Source of the DNA: Phycisphaerae bacterium
GTDB lineage: Bacteria > Planctomycetota > Phycisphaerae > UBA1845 > UTPLA1
NCBI GenBank assembly: GCA_029259995.1
Contig: JAJDEC010000042.1
Location: 1 to 7,181, forward strand
Length of the DNA: 7,181 nucleotides
Direction of reading: 5' to 3'
In this document: positions 1 to 5,008 of the stretch, piece by piece
How the letters are laid out: every line of letters starts with the position of its first letter
Numbering within the stretch: the stretch's first letter is position 1
Program-made: the position numbers and the translations under genes
The notes under the pieces: model-generated
Told to the model about the DNA's origin: nothing
The model's input: the letters and a program-made list of their open reading frames with translations, nothing else
Database searches by the model: none

Positions 1-1
1 A

Positions 2-607
2 AAGGCCAGCGAAGACCTCGAACTCAGCAAAGTCGCGGCGCATGTCCTCGGCGTCATGGAGCAGAACGGTCAATTCGATTTGACGCTGTTGCCGACAGTC
101 ACGTTCATCGCCGCCGCCATCGTTTCATTTGCAACGGGAACGAGCTGGGGAACCATGGGCATTCTCTGCCCCGTCGTCGTCGCGATCTCCGCCCGCCTTT
201 ACGGCGATATGCCCGAAGCCGACGCCCTGCCGCTGTTCTACGCAACGATCGGCGCCGTGCTCACGGGCGCCGTCTTCGGCGATCACTGTTCACCCATCAG
301 CGACACGACCGTCATGTCGTCGATTGCCTCCGAATGCGATCTCGGCCGACACGTCTGGACGCAGATGCCCTATGCCTTCGTCGTCGCGATCGTCGGTCTG
401 CTATGCACGGACCTGCTCAACTTTGCATTGATCAAATGGGCGCCGGACTTCCACGAGCAAATCAGAAACGTCGTCGTCTACGGCGGAACACTGCTCGGCG
501 CACTGGTCCTGTGGTTGATCGTGCTCTCCATCGGTCGGAAACCCAAGATCATTCAGCGCGTACCGATGCGCGCCAACGTCCTCGAACCGCCGGCGACAAA
601 TGCGTGA
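2..607 (+). CDS. nhaC: Na+/H+ antiporter, NhaC family (C-terminal part, truncated by window edge)
   Basis: This reading frame is open from the first in-frame codon at position 2 to a TGA at 605-607, so the true start lies upstream and only about 201 C-terminal residues are visible. The frame carries the signature of the NhaC / Na_H_antiporter family: a GTSWGTMGILCP segment (near 137-172) and a GAVFGDHCSPISDTTVMSS segment (near 266-322). In this family these are conserved polar intramembrane stretches linked to ion binding. Further hydrophobic stretches follow near 374-440 and 476-535, and the end is a short basic tail, as expected for an inner-membrane transporter exchanging Na+ for H+. Family members usually run to 450-550 residues, so more than half is missing. 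A related substrate exchange such as malate/lactate (MleN-like) cannot be excluded. No clear terminator follows the stop. Confidence 0.88.
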   Translation, partial: KASEDLELSKVAAHVLGVMEQNGQFDLTLLPTVTFIAAAIVSFATGTSWGTMGILCPVVVAISARLYGDMPEADALPLFYATIGAVLTGAVFGDHCSPISDTTVMSSIASECDLGRHVWTQMPYAFVVAIVGLLCTDLLNFALIKWAPDFHEQIRNVVVYGGTLLGALVLWLIVLSIGRKPKIIQRVPMRANVLEPPATNA

Positions 608-720
608 CTGCGCCATCGATCGGTCCGAAACCCCGGTATGCAGGAAAAATAATTGGTGCTTCACGGATTTGCGGGACGACGACGTATAACACTCTGAATG
701 TTGGATAGTGCGCCCCGAAA

Positions 721-927
721 GATCCCGGAGGGATCCATTGAGAATAGCCCAGCGATTAATCGCTGCGGCACGCGGCTTCAAATACCAATTTCCGCTCCGC
801 AGGGATGGAATGAGTGCCACGCGTCTGGCTCACGCCGTCCTTCCGGGACGGCAATGCGCAGGAAAAATCTCGTCGCAATCCCAGCCTTCAAAAGGCCGGG
901 CTATTTTCATGTCGTCCCAGTCGGGAC
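721..927. repeat. Array of five perfect hairpins (REP-like multi-hairpin repeat)
   Basis: Five perfect inverted repeats are packed into about 207 nt. GATCCC(721-726)/GGGATC(730-735) has a 3-nt loop. CAGCGATTAATCGCTG (750-765) is a fully self-complementary 16-mer. GCCGTCC(834-840)/GGACGGC(846-852) has a 5-nt loop, GCCTT(884-888)/AAGGC(892-896) a 3-nt loop, and GTCCC(914-918)/GGGAC(923-927) a 4-nt loop. The sequences between them are not obviously repeated. Such clusters are typical of dispersed extragenic palindromic repeats, and I associate this style of sequence with planctomycete genomes from memory, not from a search. A structured RNA is an alternative. Transcription through the region is not established. 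Confidence 0.55.
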
Positions 928-1005
928 TTGGTGGAATGCAGCCGCCGTGTCGACAAGAGCCGTCAACCGTCGCCGCAAACCCGTGATGATCCGAATAATC
1001 CATGC

Positions 1006-1142
1006 TGTGGAACCGGCGGCTCGCCGGTTCGTCGCAGACAGCCGGGCTGTGTCGCAATCGATCACCAAGTACGTTATGGAAATCGTTCATCGTGTGGAAC
1101 CGGCTAATAGCCGGTTCGTTACAGGCAATAGCCCTGTGGCGG
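1006..1142. repeat. Two tandem copies of a double-hairpin unit, 87-nt period
   Basis: Copy 1 starts at 1006 and copy 2 at 1093, both with TGTGGAACCGGC. In each, a first hairpin is followed about 7-11 nt later by a smaller second one. First hairpins: GAACCGGC(1010-1017)/GCCGGTTC(1023-1030), and GAACCGGCT(1097-1105)/AGCCGGTTC(1109-1117). Second hairpins: ACAGC(1038-1042)/GCTGT(1046-1050), and ACAGG(1121-1125)/CCTGT(1133-1137). Loops differ between the copies while stems are kept, and the closing pair of the second stem is C-G in one copy and G-C in the other. This points to a structured repeat rather than coding sequence. It may be a REP-type element or part of a larger repeat together with 721-927. 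Confidence 0.6.
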
Positions 1143-1301
1143 ATTCAATGAGTCATTCTGCATTTCAACCCAGAGCTGATTTCATCTGAGCGTAGCGCCA
1201 CCTCTGCGTGGGACGACGGTATTCACACGAGCACGAGGCAATTGCGAATGGTCACGTCGTGCGCCACAGAGTGCGGACGCGATGGGCCATTGCAAGATAC
1301 T

Positions 1302-2288
1302 CTAATTCTGCATACCGGCCCGGATTCCAAATTCAACAATGACCGGGCGATGGTCCGAACACAGCGTCCAATCGCCCCAGCAGCGATACGCGTCAATCTG
1401 CGCGTTCACCCAGATCTGGTCCAGGGCAATCACCGGGGCAAATGACGGCCACGTTGGTGCGTAACCACCTCCCGACATCTCGAACCCATTCCGCAGATCC
1501 GACCGCATCGCTGCAAAGTGCATCGAGTCCGGCGGCGTATTGAAATCGCCCGCGATCAGCAAAGGTCCATTCCGATACCGTTGCGCAACGACCGCCAATT
1601 GCACAAGCGGGTACTTCCGAAATCGCCTCGGATCACTTTCCACGTCTACGGCTAGAACGCCCAGGGCGTTTCCATCAACGAGCACCTCGGCGTGCAGATA
1701 TCGCCCTCCGCCGGCAAGCCGATCGAATTCAACACGGGAGAGCCCCGATCGCGAAAAAATCACCAGGCCCGCATGTTCGCTCGTCGCCGAGTACCCTTCC
1801 AGATACCGGCTACGAAGCGCATCGCGCTGCGTTTCGTCCTCCCACGCCTCCACCATGACGATCACGTCGGCGTCCAGCGATTCCAGCGTCTCGTACACAC
1901 GCTCCCAGCCGAACCGACCGCTCATCACGTTCCAGACGACGACGCGATGCGCATCCGATGGAACGGGATGACCGCCGAATCGAAACGACTGTGCCGCCCA
2001 GACGGCAGCAAACGCGAGCGCCGCGACCGACGCCCCGATGGCAAGCCGTCGACGTCGAACGCGCCGCGCGCCCAACGCGGCGATCGCCAGCAGGCCCGAA
2101 ATGACAATCGGCTGCCCGACGTAGAACAGGACCGCAGACGACGCCCGCGAATCGCGCAGCGTCCATCGCACGATCACGAGCAACACGCAGAAACCGATCA
2201 ACAGGATCGACACATTCCGCCAGAATCGCTGACCGCCCGTTTTCAAACGAACAAAACTCCCGTTAATCCCGCAACCTCGCCCGCCCAT
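1302..2288 (-). CDS. Membrane-anchored endonuclease/exonuclease/phosphatase (EEP) family protein
   Basis: From the ATG at 2288 this gives 328 residues. Three hydrophobic helices lie near residues 24-41, 51-72 and 81-101. The loop between the second and third is very basic (RRVRRRR), so by the positive-inside rule the N-terminus is cytoplasmic and the catalytic domain extracytoplasmic. The EEP domain follows with its expected residues: VVVWNV (Asn120), VMVEAWE (Glu147), AGDFNTP (Asp248, Asn250), LDQIWV (Asp290) and SDHRPV (Asp312, His313). EEP enzymes are metal-dependent phosphodiesterases or phosphatases acting on nucleic acids, phospholipids or other phosphoesters. The layout of three helices plus an external EEP domain resembles VanJ-type proteins, so a lipid or envelope phosphoester substrate is plausible but unproven. 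The start is uncertain: the frame stays open to an ATG at 2402, and a TTG at 2246 has a well-placed GGGAG upstream, whereas the ATG at 2288 has no strong Shine-Dalgarno. The gene is divergent from moxR. Confidence 0.85.
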   Translation of the reverse strand: MGGRGCGINGSFVRLKTGGQRFWRNVSILLIGFCVLLVIVRWTLRDSRASSAVLFYVGQPIVISGLLAIAALGARRVRRRRLAIGASVAALAFAAVWAAQSFRFGGHPVPSDAHRVVVWNVMSGRFGWERVYETLESLDADVIVMVEAWEDETQRDALRSRYLEGYSATSEHAGLVIFSRSGLSRVEFDRLAGGGRYLHAEVLVDGNALGVLAVDVESDPRRFRKYPLVQLAVVAQRYRNGPLLIAGDFNTPPDSMHFAAMRSDLRNGFEMSGGGYAPTWPSFAPVIALDQIWVNAQIDAYRCWGDWTLCSDHRPVIVEFGIRAGMQN

Positions 2289-2546
2289 CTCGTTTGTTGC
2301 GCCGCCGTGACAATATCCACCGTGACCTTGCCCCGATCGTATTACGTAACTATCCTGAACGCGGATCGGAAGCAATGGGCGGCGCGACTCGGCCGATTCC
2401 ACTCGCGTCCGAGAATCGCCGGCAATTGATCCGGGATTTCTGACAGGACACTGCGATCAATCGCGTCTTTGCATCCAGGGACGATTGTCGCAACACGCCT
2501 GACGATCGCGACGCTCAAGAATAGTGAAACACGAGGGATTTCCGCA
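2289..2546. promoter_or_regulatory. Divergent intergenic region between EEP gene and moxR operon
   Basis: This region of about 258 bases should contain the promoters of both divergent units. I could not find a convincing -35/-10 pair on either strand. Two symmetrical elements stand out. One is the 8-bp palindrome TTACGTAA at 2342-2349. The other is a perfect 7-bp inverted repeat, ATTGATC at 2425-2431 and GATCAAT at 2455-2461, with half-site centres 30 bp apart (about three helical turns). The inverted repeat is a possible operator for the moxR operon, but short repeats of this size can arise by chance. Open frame extends into this region on both strands upstream of the chosen starts. Confidence 0.35.
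2533..2537 (+). promoter_or_regulatory. Ribosome binding site deciding the moxR start
   Basis: GAGGG lies 9 nt before the GTG at 2547. The upstream in-frame ATG at 2469 lacks a comparable site, and its 26-residue extension is not typical of MoxR proteins, so the GTG is preferred. Confidence 0.6.
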
Positions 2547-3539
2547 GTGACGCAACTCGACGTAAAGAACATCGGCGACCAGGTAAAGGCGGCCAGCACA
2601 CCCTTCGATCGGCTGCGCGAAGAAATCGGAAAAGTCATCGTCGGACAAACCGGCATGATCAAGAGCCTGATGGTCGGCATGCTCTCCAACGGGCACATCC
2701 TGCTCGAAGGCGTTCCCGGCCTCGCAAAGACACGTACCGTTTCAATCCTCGCTCGAGCGCTGCAGGTCCAGTTCCAGCGGCTCCAGTTTACGCCCGATCT
2801 GCTGCCGGCGGACCTCATCGGAACGCTGATCTACGAACCCCAGAAGGGCAGCTTCTCCGTCAAGCGCGGTCCAATCTTCGCCAATCTCATCCTCGCGGAC
2901 GAAATCAATCGCGCTCCTGCCAAGGTCCAGAGCGCCCTGCTCGAAGCCATGCAGGAACACCAGGTCACGATTGGTGACGAAACCTTCCGCCTGCCCGAGC
3001 CGTTTCTCGTCCTCGCGACGCAGAATCCGATCGAACAGGAAGGCACTTATCCCCTGCCCGAGGCGCAGGTCGATCGATTCATGCTCAAAGTGACTGTGAC
3101 CTATCCGACGCCGACGGAAGAACGCTTGATTCTCGATCGAATGGCGACAACGTCAGACACGCTGCAAGTCAACGCCGTCATGTCCCCGTCGGACATTCTG
3201 AACGCGCGCAAAGTCGTCGACGAGATTTACATCGACGACAAGATCAAGGACTACATTGTCAGCCTCGTCATCGCCACGCGCGATCCGCGTACGGCGAATC
3301 TGAACATCGGTCATCTGATCCACTACGGCGCATCGCCCCGCGCGACGATCATGCTCACGCTCGGCGCCAAGGCGAACGCCTTCCTCGCCGGCCGCGGGTT
3401 CGTCACACCCCAGGACGTCAAGGACGTCGCCATGGAAGTCCTCCGCCATCGCGTCGTCGTCACCTACGAAGCAGAAGCCGAAGACAAAACCAGCGACCAG
3501 ATCGTCCGCATGATCCTCGACCATGTACCCGTCCCTTAG
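2547..3539 (+). CDS. moxR: MoxR family AAA+ ATPase
   Basis: 330 residues from the GTG at 2547, the usual length for MoxR proteins. The motifs appear in order: Walker A GVPGLAKT (residues 55-62), Walker B LILADEINRAP (114-124, Asp118/Glu119), a sensor-1 block ATQNPIEQEGTYPLPEAQ (157-174), the following VDRF with an arginine-finger candidate (Arg177), and a sensor-2 GASPRA (261-266, Arg265). MoxR ATPases are cytoplasmic ring-forming, chaperone-like motors that act with vWA-domain partners, often to mature or activate a client protein or to support envelope stress tolerance. Here the partners are plausibly the DUF58 and BatA-like proteins encoded downstream. It is the first gene of the operon. 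In relatives DUF58 follows directly, but here a 563-bp cassette intervenes, beginning 4 nt after the stop codon. No terminator is seen after the stop. Confidence 0.95.
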   Translation: MTQLDVKNIGDQVKAASTPFDRLREEIGKVIVGQTGMIKSLMVGMLSNGHILLEGVPGLAKTRTVSILARALQVQFQRLQFTPDLLPADLIGTLIYEPQKGSFSVKRGPIFANLILADEINRAPAKVQSALLEAMQEHQVTIGDETFRLPEPFLVLATQNPIEQEGTYPLPEAQVDRFMLKVTVTYPTPTEERLILDRMATTSDTLQVNAVMSPSDILNARKVVDEIYIDDKIKDYIVSLVIATRDPRTANLNIGHLIHYGASPRATIMLTLGAKANAFLAGRGFVTPQDVKDVAMEVLRHRVVVTYEAEAEDKTSDQIVRMILDHVPVP

Positions 3540-3543
3540 AAAC

Positions 3544-3573
3544 GCTGAAATGCCGAAAGCCGAAAGCCGAAAG
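3544..3573 (+). repeat. Left arm of cassette: GCCGAAA heptamer repeat
   Basis: One diverged unit (GCTGAAAT, 3544-3551) is followed by three perfect tandem GCCGAAA units (3552-3558, 3559-3565, 3566-3572). It begins 4 nt after the moxR stop and is the inverted counterpart of 4077-4106. Confidence 0.75.
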
Positions 3574-3600
3574 AGCTGACGCCGATCGATTGACCAGAAA

Positions 3601-3618
3601 GACAATTTTCTCATTGTC
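3601..3618 (+). repeat. Small hairpin upstream of the IVP gene
   Basis: GACAAT (3601-3606) and ATTGTC (3613-3618) are perfectly complementary across a TTTCTC loop. The hairpin sits 17 nt before the strong Shine-Dalgarno of the cassette gene. A TTGACC at 3590-3595 could be a -35 element of an internal promoter, but the hexamer 17 nt downstream is a poor -10. Function is unknown. Confidence 0.4.
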
Positions 3619-3635
3619 CATGAATCAGAATCGTT

Positions 3636-3642
3636 GAGGAGG
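3636..3642 (+). promoter_or_regulatory. Strong Shine-Dalgarno of the cassette gene
   Basis: GAGGAGG lies 7 nt before the ATG at 3650. It is the clearest ribosome binding site in the window, and it indicates that the cassette gene is built for independent translation rather than coupling to moxR. Confidence 0.8.
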
Positions 3643-3649
3643 CTTTGGA

Positions 3650-4024
3650 ATGGCGCGATTACAAGGTGATCTGAAAGGCCGCAGTTTCGAATTCGCTAAA
3701 GGAATCCCTTACGCATCCGACGCATTGCCAAACAACGTGAAGGGCTGGACGCTGGCGAGACAACTGATCCGGTCCGGCACAAGCTTCGGCGCCAACCTGA
3801 GAGAGGCCGACAATGCTTATACCGAATCAGACTTCTGCCATCGATGCAACGTCGCCCGCAAGGAGTCGTCGGAGACACAATATTGGATCGAACTCTGCGT
3901 TGAGTGCGGAGTCCTTCCGCAGAATCCCGGCTTGAAATTGGCGACCGAGGCCGACGAACTCACGCGCGTCTTGTCTGCAATCGTCAAGAAAGTACAAACA
4001 AGACTGAACAGAGGGTCAAAATGA
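3650..4024 (+). CDS. Four-helix-bundle protein, 23S rRNA intervening-sequence (IVP/S23) family
   Basis: 124 residues, the normal family size. The core signature is LIRSGTSFGANLREA (residues 39-53), followed by ARKESSETQYWIELC (69-83), matching the family pattern of SxxSxxxNxxEA on helix 2 and KExxExxYW on helix 3. Members were first found inside intervening sequences of 23S rRNA genes in Leptospira and relatives. The accessory protein Avd of diversity-generating retroelements shares the fold. No biochemical function is settled for free-standing members, and nucleic-acid binding is often suspected. The start is secure because of GAGGAGG 7 nt upstream. The gene lies between inverted heptamer repeats and interrupts the moxR-DUF58 pair. 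An oddity is two Cys-x-x-Cys pairs (Cys63/Cys66 and Cys83/Cys86) on what should be adjacent helices. No reverse transcriptase or template repeat is nearby, so an Avd role is unlikely. Confidence 0.9.
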   Translation: MARLQGDLKGRSFEFAKGIPYASDALPNNVKGWTLARQLIRSGTSFGANLREADNAYTESDFCHRCNVARKESSETQYWIELCVECGVLPQNPGLKLATEADELTRVLSAIVKKVQTRLNRGSK

Positions 4025-4076
4025 CAGATATCACGCCCCAGCCCCATCAGTGTGACCACGACGACTAACGAATCGA

Positions 4077-4106
4077 CTTTCCGCTTTTCGCTTTTCGGCT
4101 TTCAGC
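4077..4106 (-). repeat. Right arm of cassette: inverted heptamer repeat
   Basis: On the - strand this reads GCTGAAA, GCCGAAAA, GCGAAAA, GCGGAAAG: four units that mirror the left arm, with the same GCTGAAA unit outermost. It ends 14 nt before the chosen DUF58 start codon and 5 nt before that gene's GAAGGA. Confidence 0.7.
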
Positions 4107-4111
4107 TTTGC

Positions 4112-4117
4112 GAAGGA
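4112..4117 (+). promoter_or_regulatory. Ribosome binding site of the DUF58 gene
   Basis: GAAGGA immediately precedes two consecutive ATG codons (4118 and 4121). Its close spacing favours the second ATG. It lies just outside the cassette's right arm, so it was probably part of the ancestral operon. Confidence 0.55.
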
Positions 4118-4120
4118 ATG

Positions 4121-5008
4121 ATGACGCCACAGGAACTACTCAAGAAAATAAGACGGATCCAGATCCGCACGTCCCACATGGCGAGCGACGTCTTTGCCGG
4201 TCACTACCATTCCGCCTTCAAGGGCCAGGGAATGGAATTCGAGGAAGTGCGCGAGTATCAGCCCGGCGACGACATCCGCAACATCGACTGGAACGTCACG
4301 GCCCGGCAGGGACGGCCGTTCATCAAGCGCTTCCGCGAAGAACGCGAACAGACCGTCATGCTGCTCGTCGACGCCAGCGCCTCCCAGGCGTTCGGCACAA
4401 CTGGCCCCCTTAAGCGCGACGTCGTCACGGAAATCGGCGCCACGCTCGCATTCAGCGCCATCACGAACAACGACAAAGTCGGCCTGATCATCTTCAGCGA
4501 TCGCATCGAGAACCACGTCCAGCCCGCCAAGGGAACGCGACACGTCCTGCGCGTCATTCGCGAACTGCTGACCTGCACGCCGACCGGTCGCGGTACGGAT
4601 ATCGCCGGCGCACTCGAACATCTGAACCACGTCTTACGCCGCCGCGCCGTCGTCTTCATCGTCAGCGACTTCCGGGCGCCGGACTACGAGCCCCAGCTGA
4701 GAATCGCACGTCGCCGCCACGATATCGTTCCGATCATCGTCTCCGATCCCGGCGAGAGAACACTGCCGCCGCTCGGGATCGTCGAGTGGATTGACAACGA
4801 AACCGGGGCCCGACACGTCGTCGACACATCCAGCCGCCGATTCCGCGAACATTTCGCTTACGTTGCAACGTCGCAGCGAAATCGAATTGAGGCGATGTTC
4901 AAGCGACTCAAGTCTGACGGAATTCAACTGACGACGGATGAGTCGATTGTCGATCCCCTGACGCGATACTTTCGAAAAAGGGAAGCGAGGATTCGATCGG
5001 GACGATGA
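4121..5008 (+). CDS. DUF58 domain-containing protein (MoxR partner with vWA-like fold)
   Basis: 295 residues from the ATG at 4121. The DUF58 hallmark block GMEFEEVREYQPGDDIRNID sits at residues 37-56 and runs on into WNVTAR. A vWA-like domain follows with all MIDAS elements: VDASAS (Asp84, Ser86, Ser88), GRGTD (Thr159) and VSDFRAP (Asp183). No signal peptide or membrane helix is visible, so this is a cytoplasmic form. In the family it is encoded beside MoxR and is thought to be its metal-dependent adaptor or substrate-recognition partner. A GTG at 4052 is in frame, but its extra 23 residues translate the cassette's repeat arm (RFSLFGFQL), so that start is rejected. The choice between ATG 4118 and 4121 is open. 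The stop overlaps the next start as ATGA (5005-5008). Confidence 0.92.
   Translation: MTPQELLKKIRRIQIRTSHMASDVFAGHYHSAFKGQGMEFEEVREYQPGDDIRNIDWNVTARQGRPFIKRFREEREQTVMLLVDASASQAFGTTGPLKRDVVTEIGATLAFSAITNNDKVGLIIFSDRIENHVQPAKGTRHVLRVIRELLTCTPTGRGTDIAGALEHLNHVLRRRAVVFIVSDFRAPDYEPQLRIARRRHDIVPIIVSDPGERTLPPLGIVEWIDNETGARHVVDTSSRRFREHFAYVATSQRNRIEAMFKRLKSDGIQLTTDESIVDPLTRYFRKREARIRSGR

Larger units (their letters stand above)
608..1301. other. Gene-poor intergenic region rich in hairpins
   Basis: This stretch of almost 700 bases lies between the antiporter stop and the convergent EEP gene stop. Open frames cross it, including one of 163 codons from 698, but none has a convincing ribosome binding site. 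Their translations run straight through palindromes and contain no recognisable domain, so I treat them as spurious. What it does contain is two groups of perfect short inverted repeats, annotated separately. The subregions 608-720 and 1143-1301 show little structure. The one weak exception is a 6-bp inverted pair, GCACGA at 1231-1236 against TCGTGC at 1257-1262, with a 20-nt loop. I see no T-run after any hairpin that would mark a standard intrinsic terminator. Confidence 0.7.
3544..4106 (+). mobile_element. Putative mobile cassette: IVP four-helix-bundle gene bracketed by heptamer-built inverted repeats
   Basis: A segment of about 563 bp separates moxR from DUF58. Its left arm (3544-3573) reads GCTGAAAT followed by three exact GCCGAAA units and a G. 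Its right arm (4077-4106), read on the opposite strand from the outside, is GCTGAAA, GCCGAAAA, GCGAAAA, GCGGAAAG. The two 30-nt arms match at 23 of 30 positions without gaps and better with single-base gaps. Inside lies a single gene with its own strong ribosome binding site. Hand-counted GC of 60-nt blocks is 48% (3661-3720), 55% (3841-3900) and 52% (4021-4080), against 72% for 3361-3420 in moxR, consistent with foreign origin. No transposase is encoded and I see no target duplication, so it would be non-autonomous or mobilised in another way. Confidence 0.55.

Noticed and set aside
721..735. Hairpin GATCCC/GGGATC as intrinsic terminator of the antiporter gene
   Set aside because: No T-run follows, and it lies 114 nt past the stop among several similar hairpins.
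698..1189. 163-codon open frame in the intergenic region, plus shorter overlapping ones
   Set aside because: It has no ribosome binding site and no recognisable domain, and it runs through at least nine perfect hairpins. The base pattern is explained by structured repeats, not coding.
1692..2429. 245-codon open frame on the + strand
   Set aside because: It lies antisense to the EEP gene, which has complete catalytic motifs. Its arginine- and proline-rich translation is typical of a shadow frame in GC-rich DNA.
2469..2546. ATG at 2469 as the moxR start
   Set aside because: It has no clear Shine-Dalgarno, and the extension is atypical. GTG 2547 has GAGGG at good spacing and gives the standard length.
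3552..3572. Tandem GCCGAAA units as a CRISPR-like or simple microsatellite repeat
   Set aside because: The units are 7 nt with no spacers, so this is not CRISPR. A mirrored array at 4077-4106 makes paired element ends a better explanation than an isolated microsatellite.
3544..4106. Part of a diversity-generating retroelement (Avd-like accessory gene)
   Set aside because: No reverse transcriptase, template repeat or variable repeat is visible in the window. The fold similarity alone does not support it.
3538..4112. Target-site duplication flanking the cassette
   Set aside because: The bases outside the arms (AAAC on the left, TTTG on the right) are not a direct repeat, and no longer duplication is seen.
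4052..4117. Upstream GTG start for the DUF58 gene
   Set aside because: The added residues are a translation of the inverted heptamer arm. The typical family N-terminus begins at the ATG pair at 4118/4121, just after GAAGGA.
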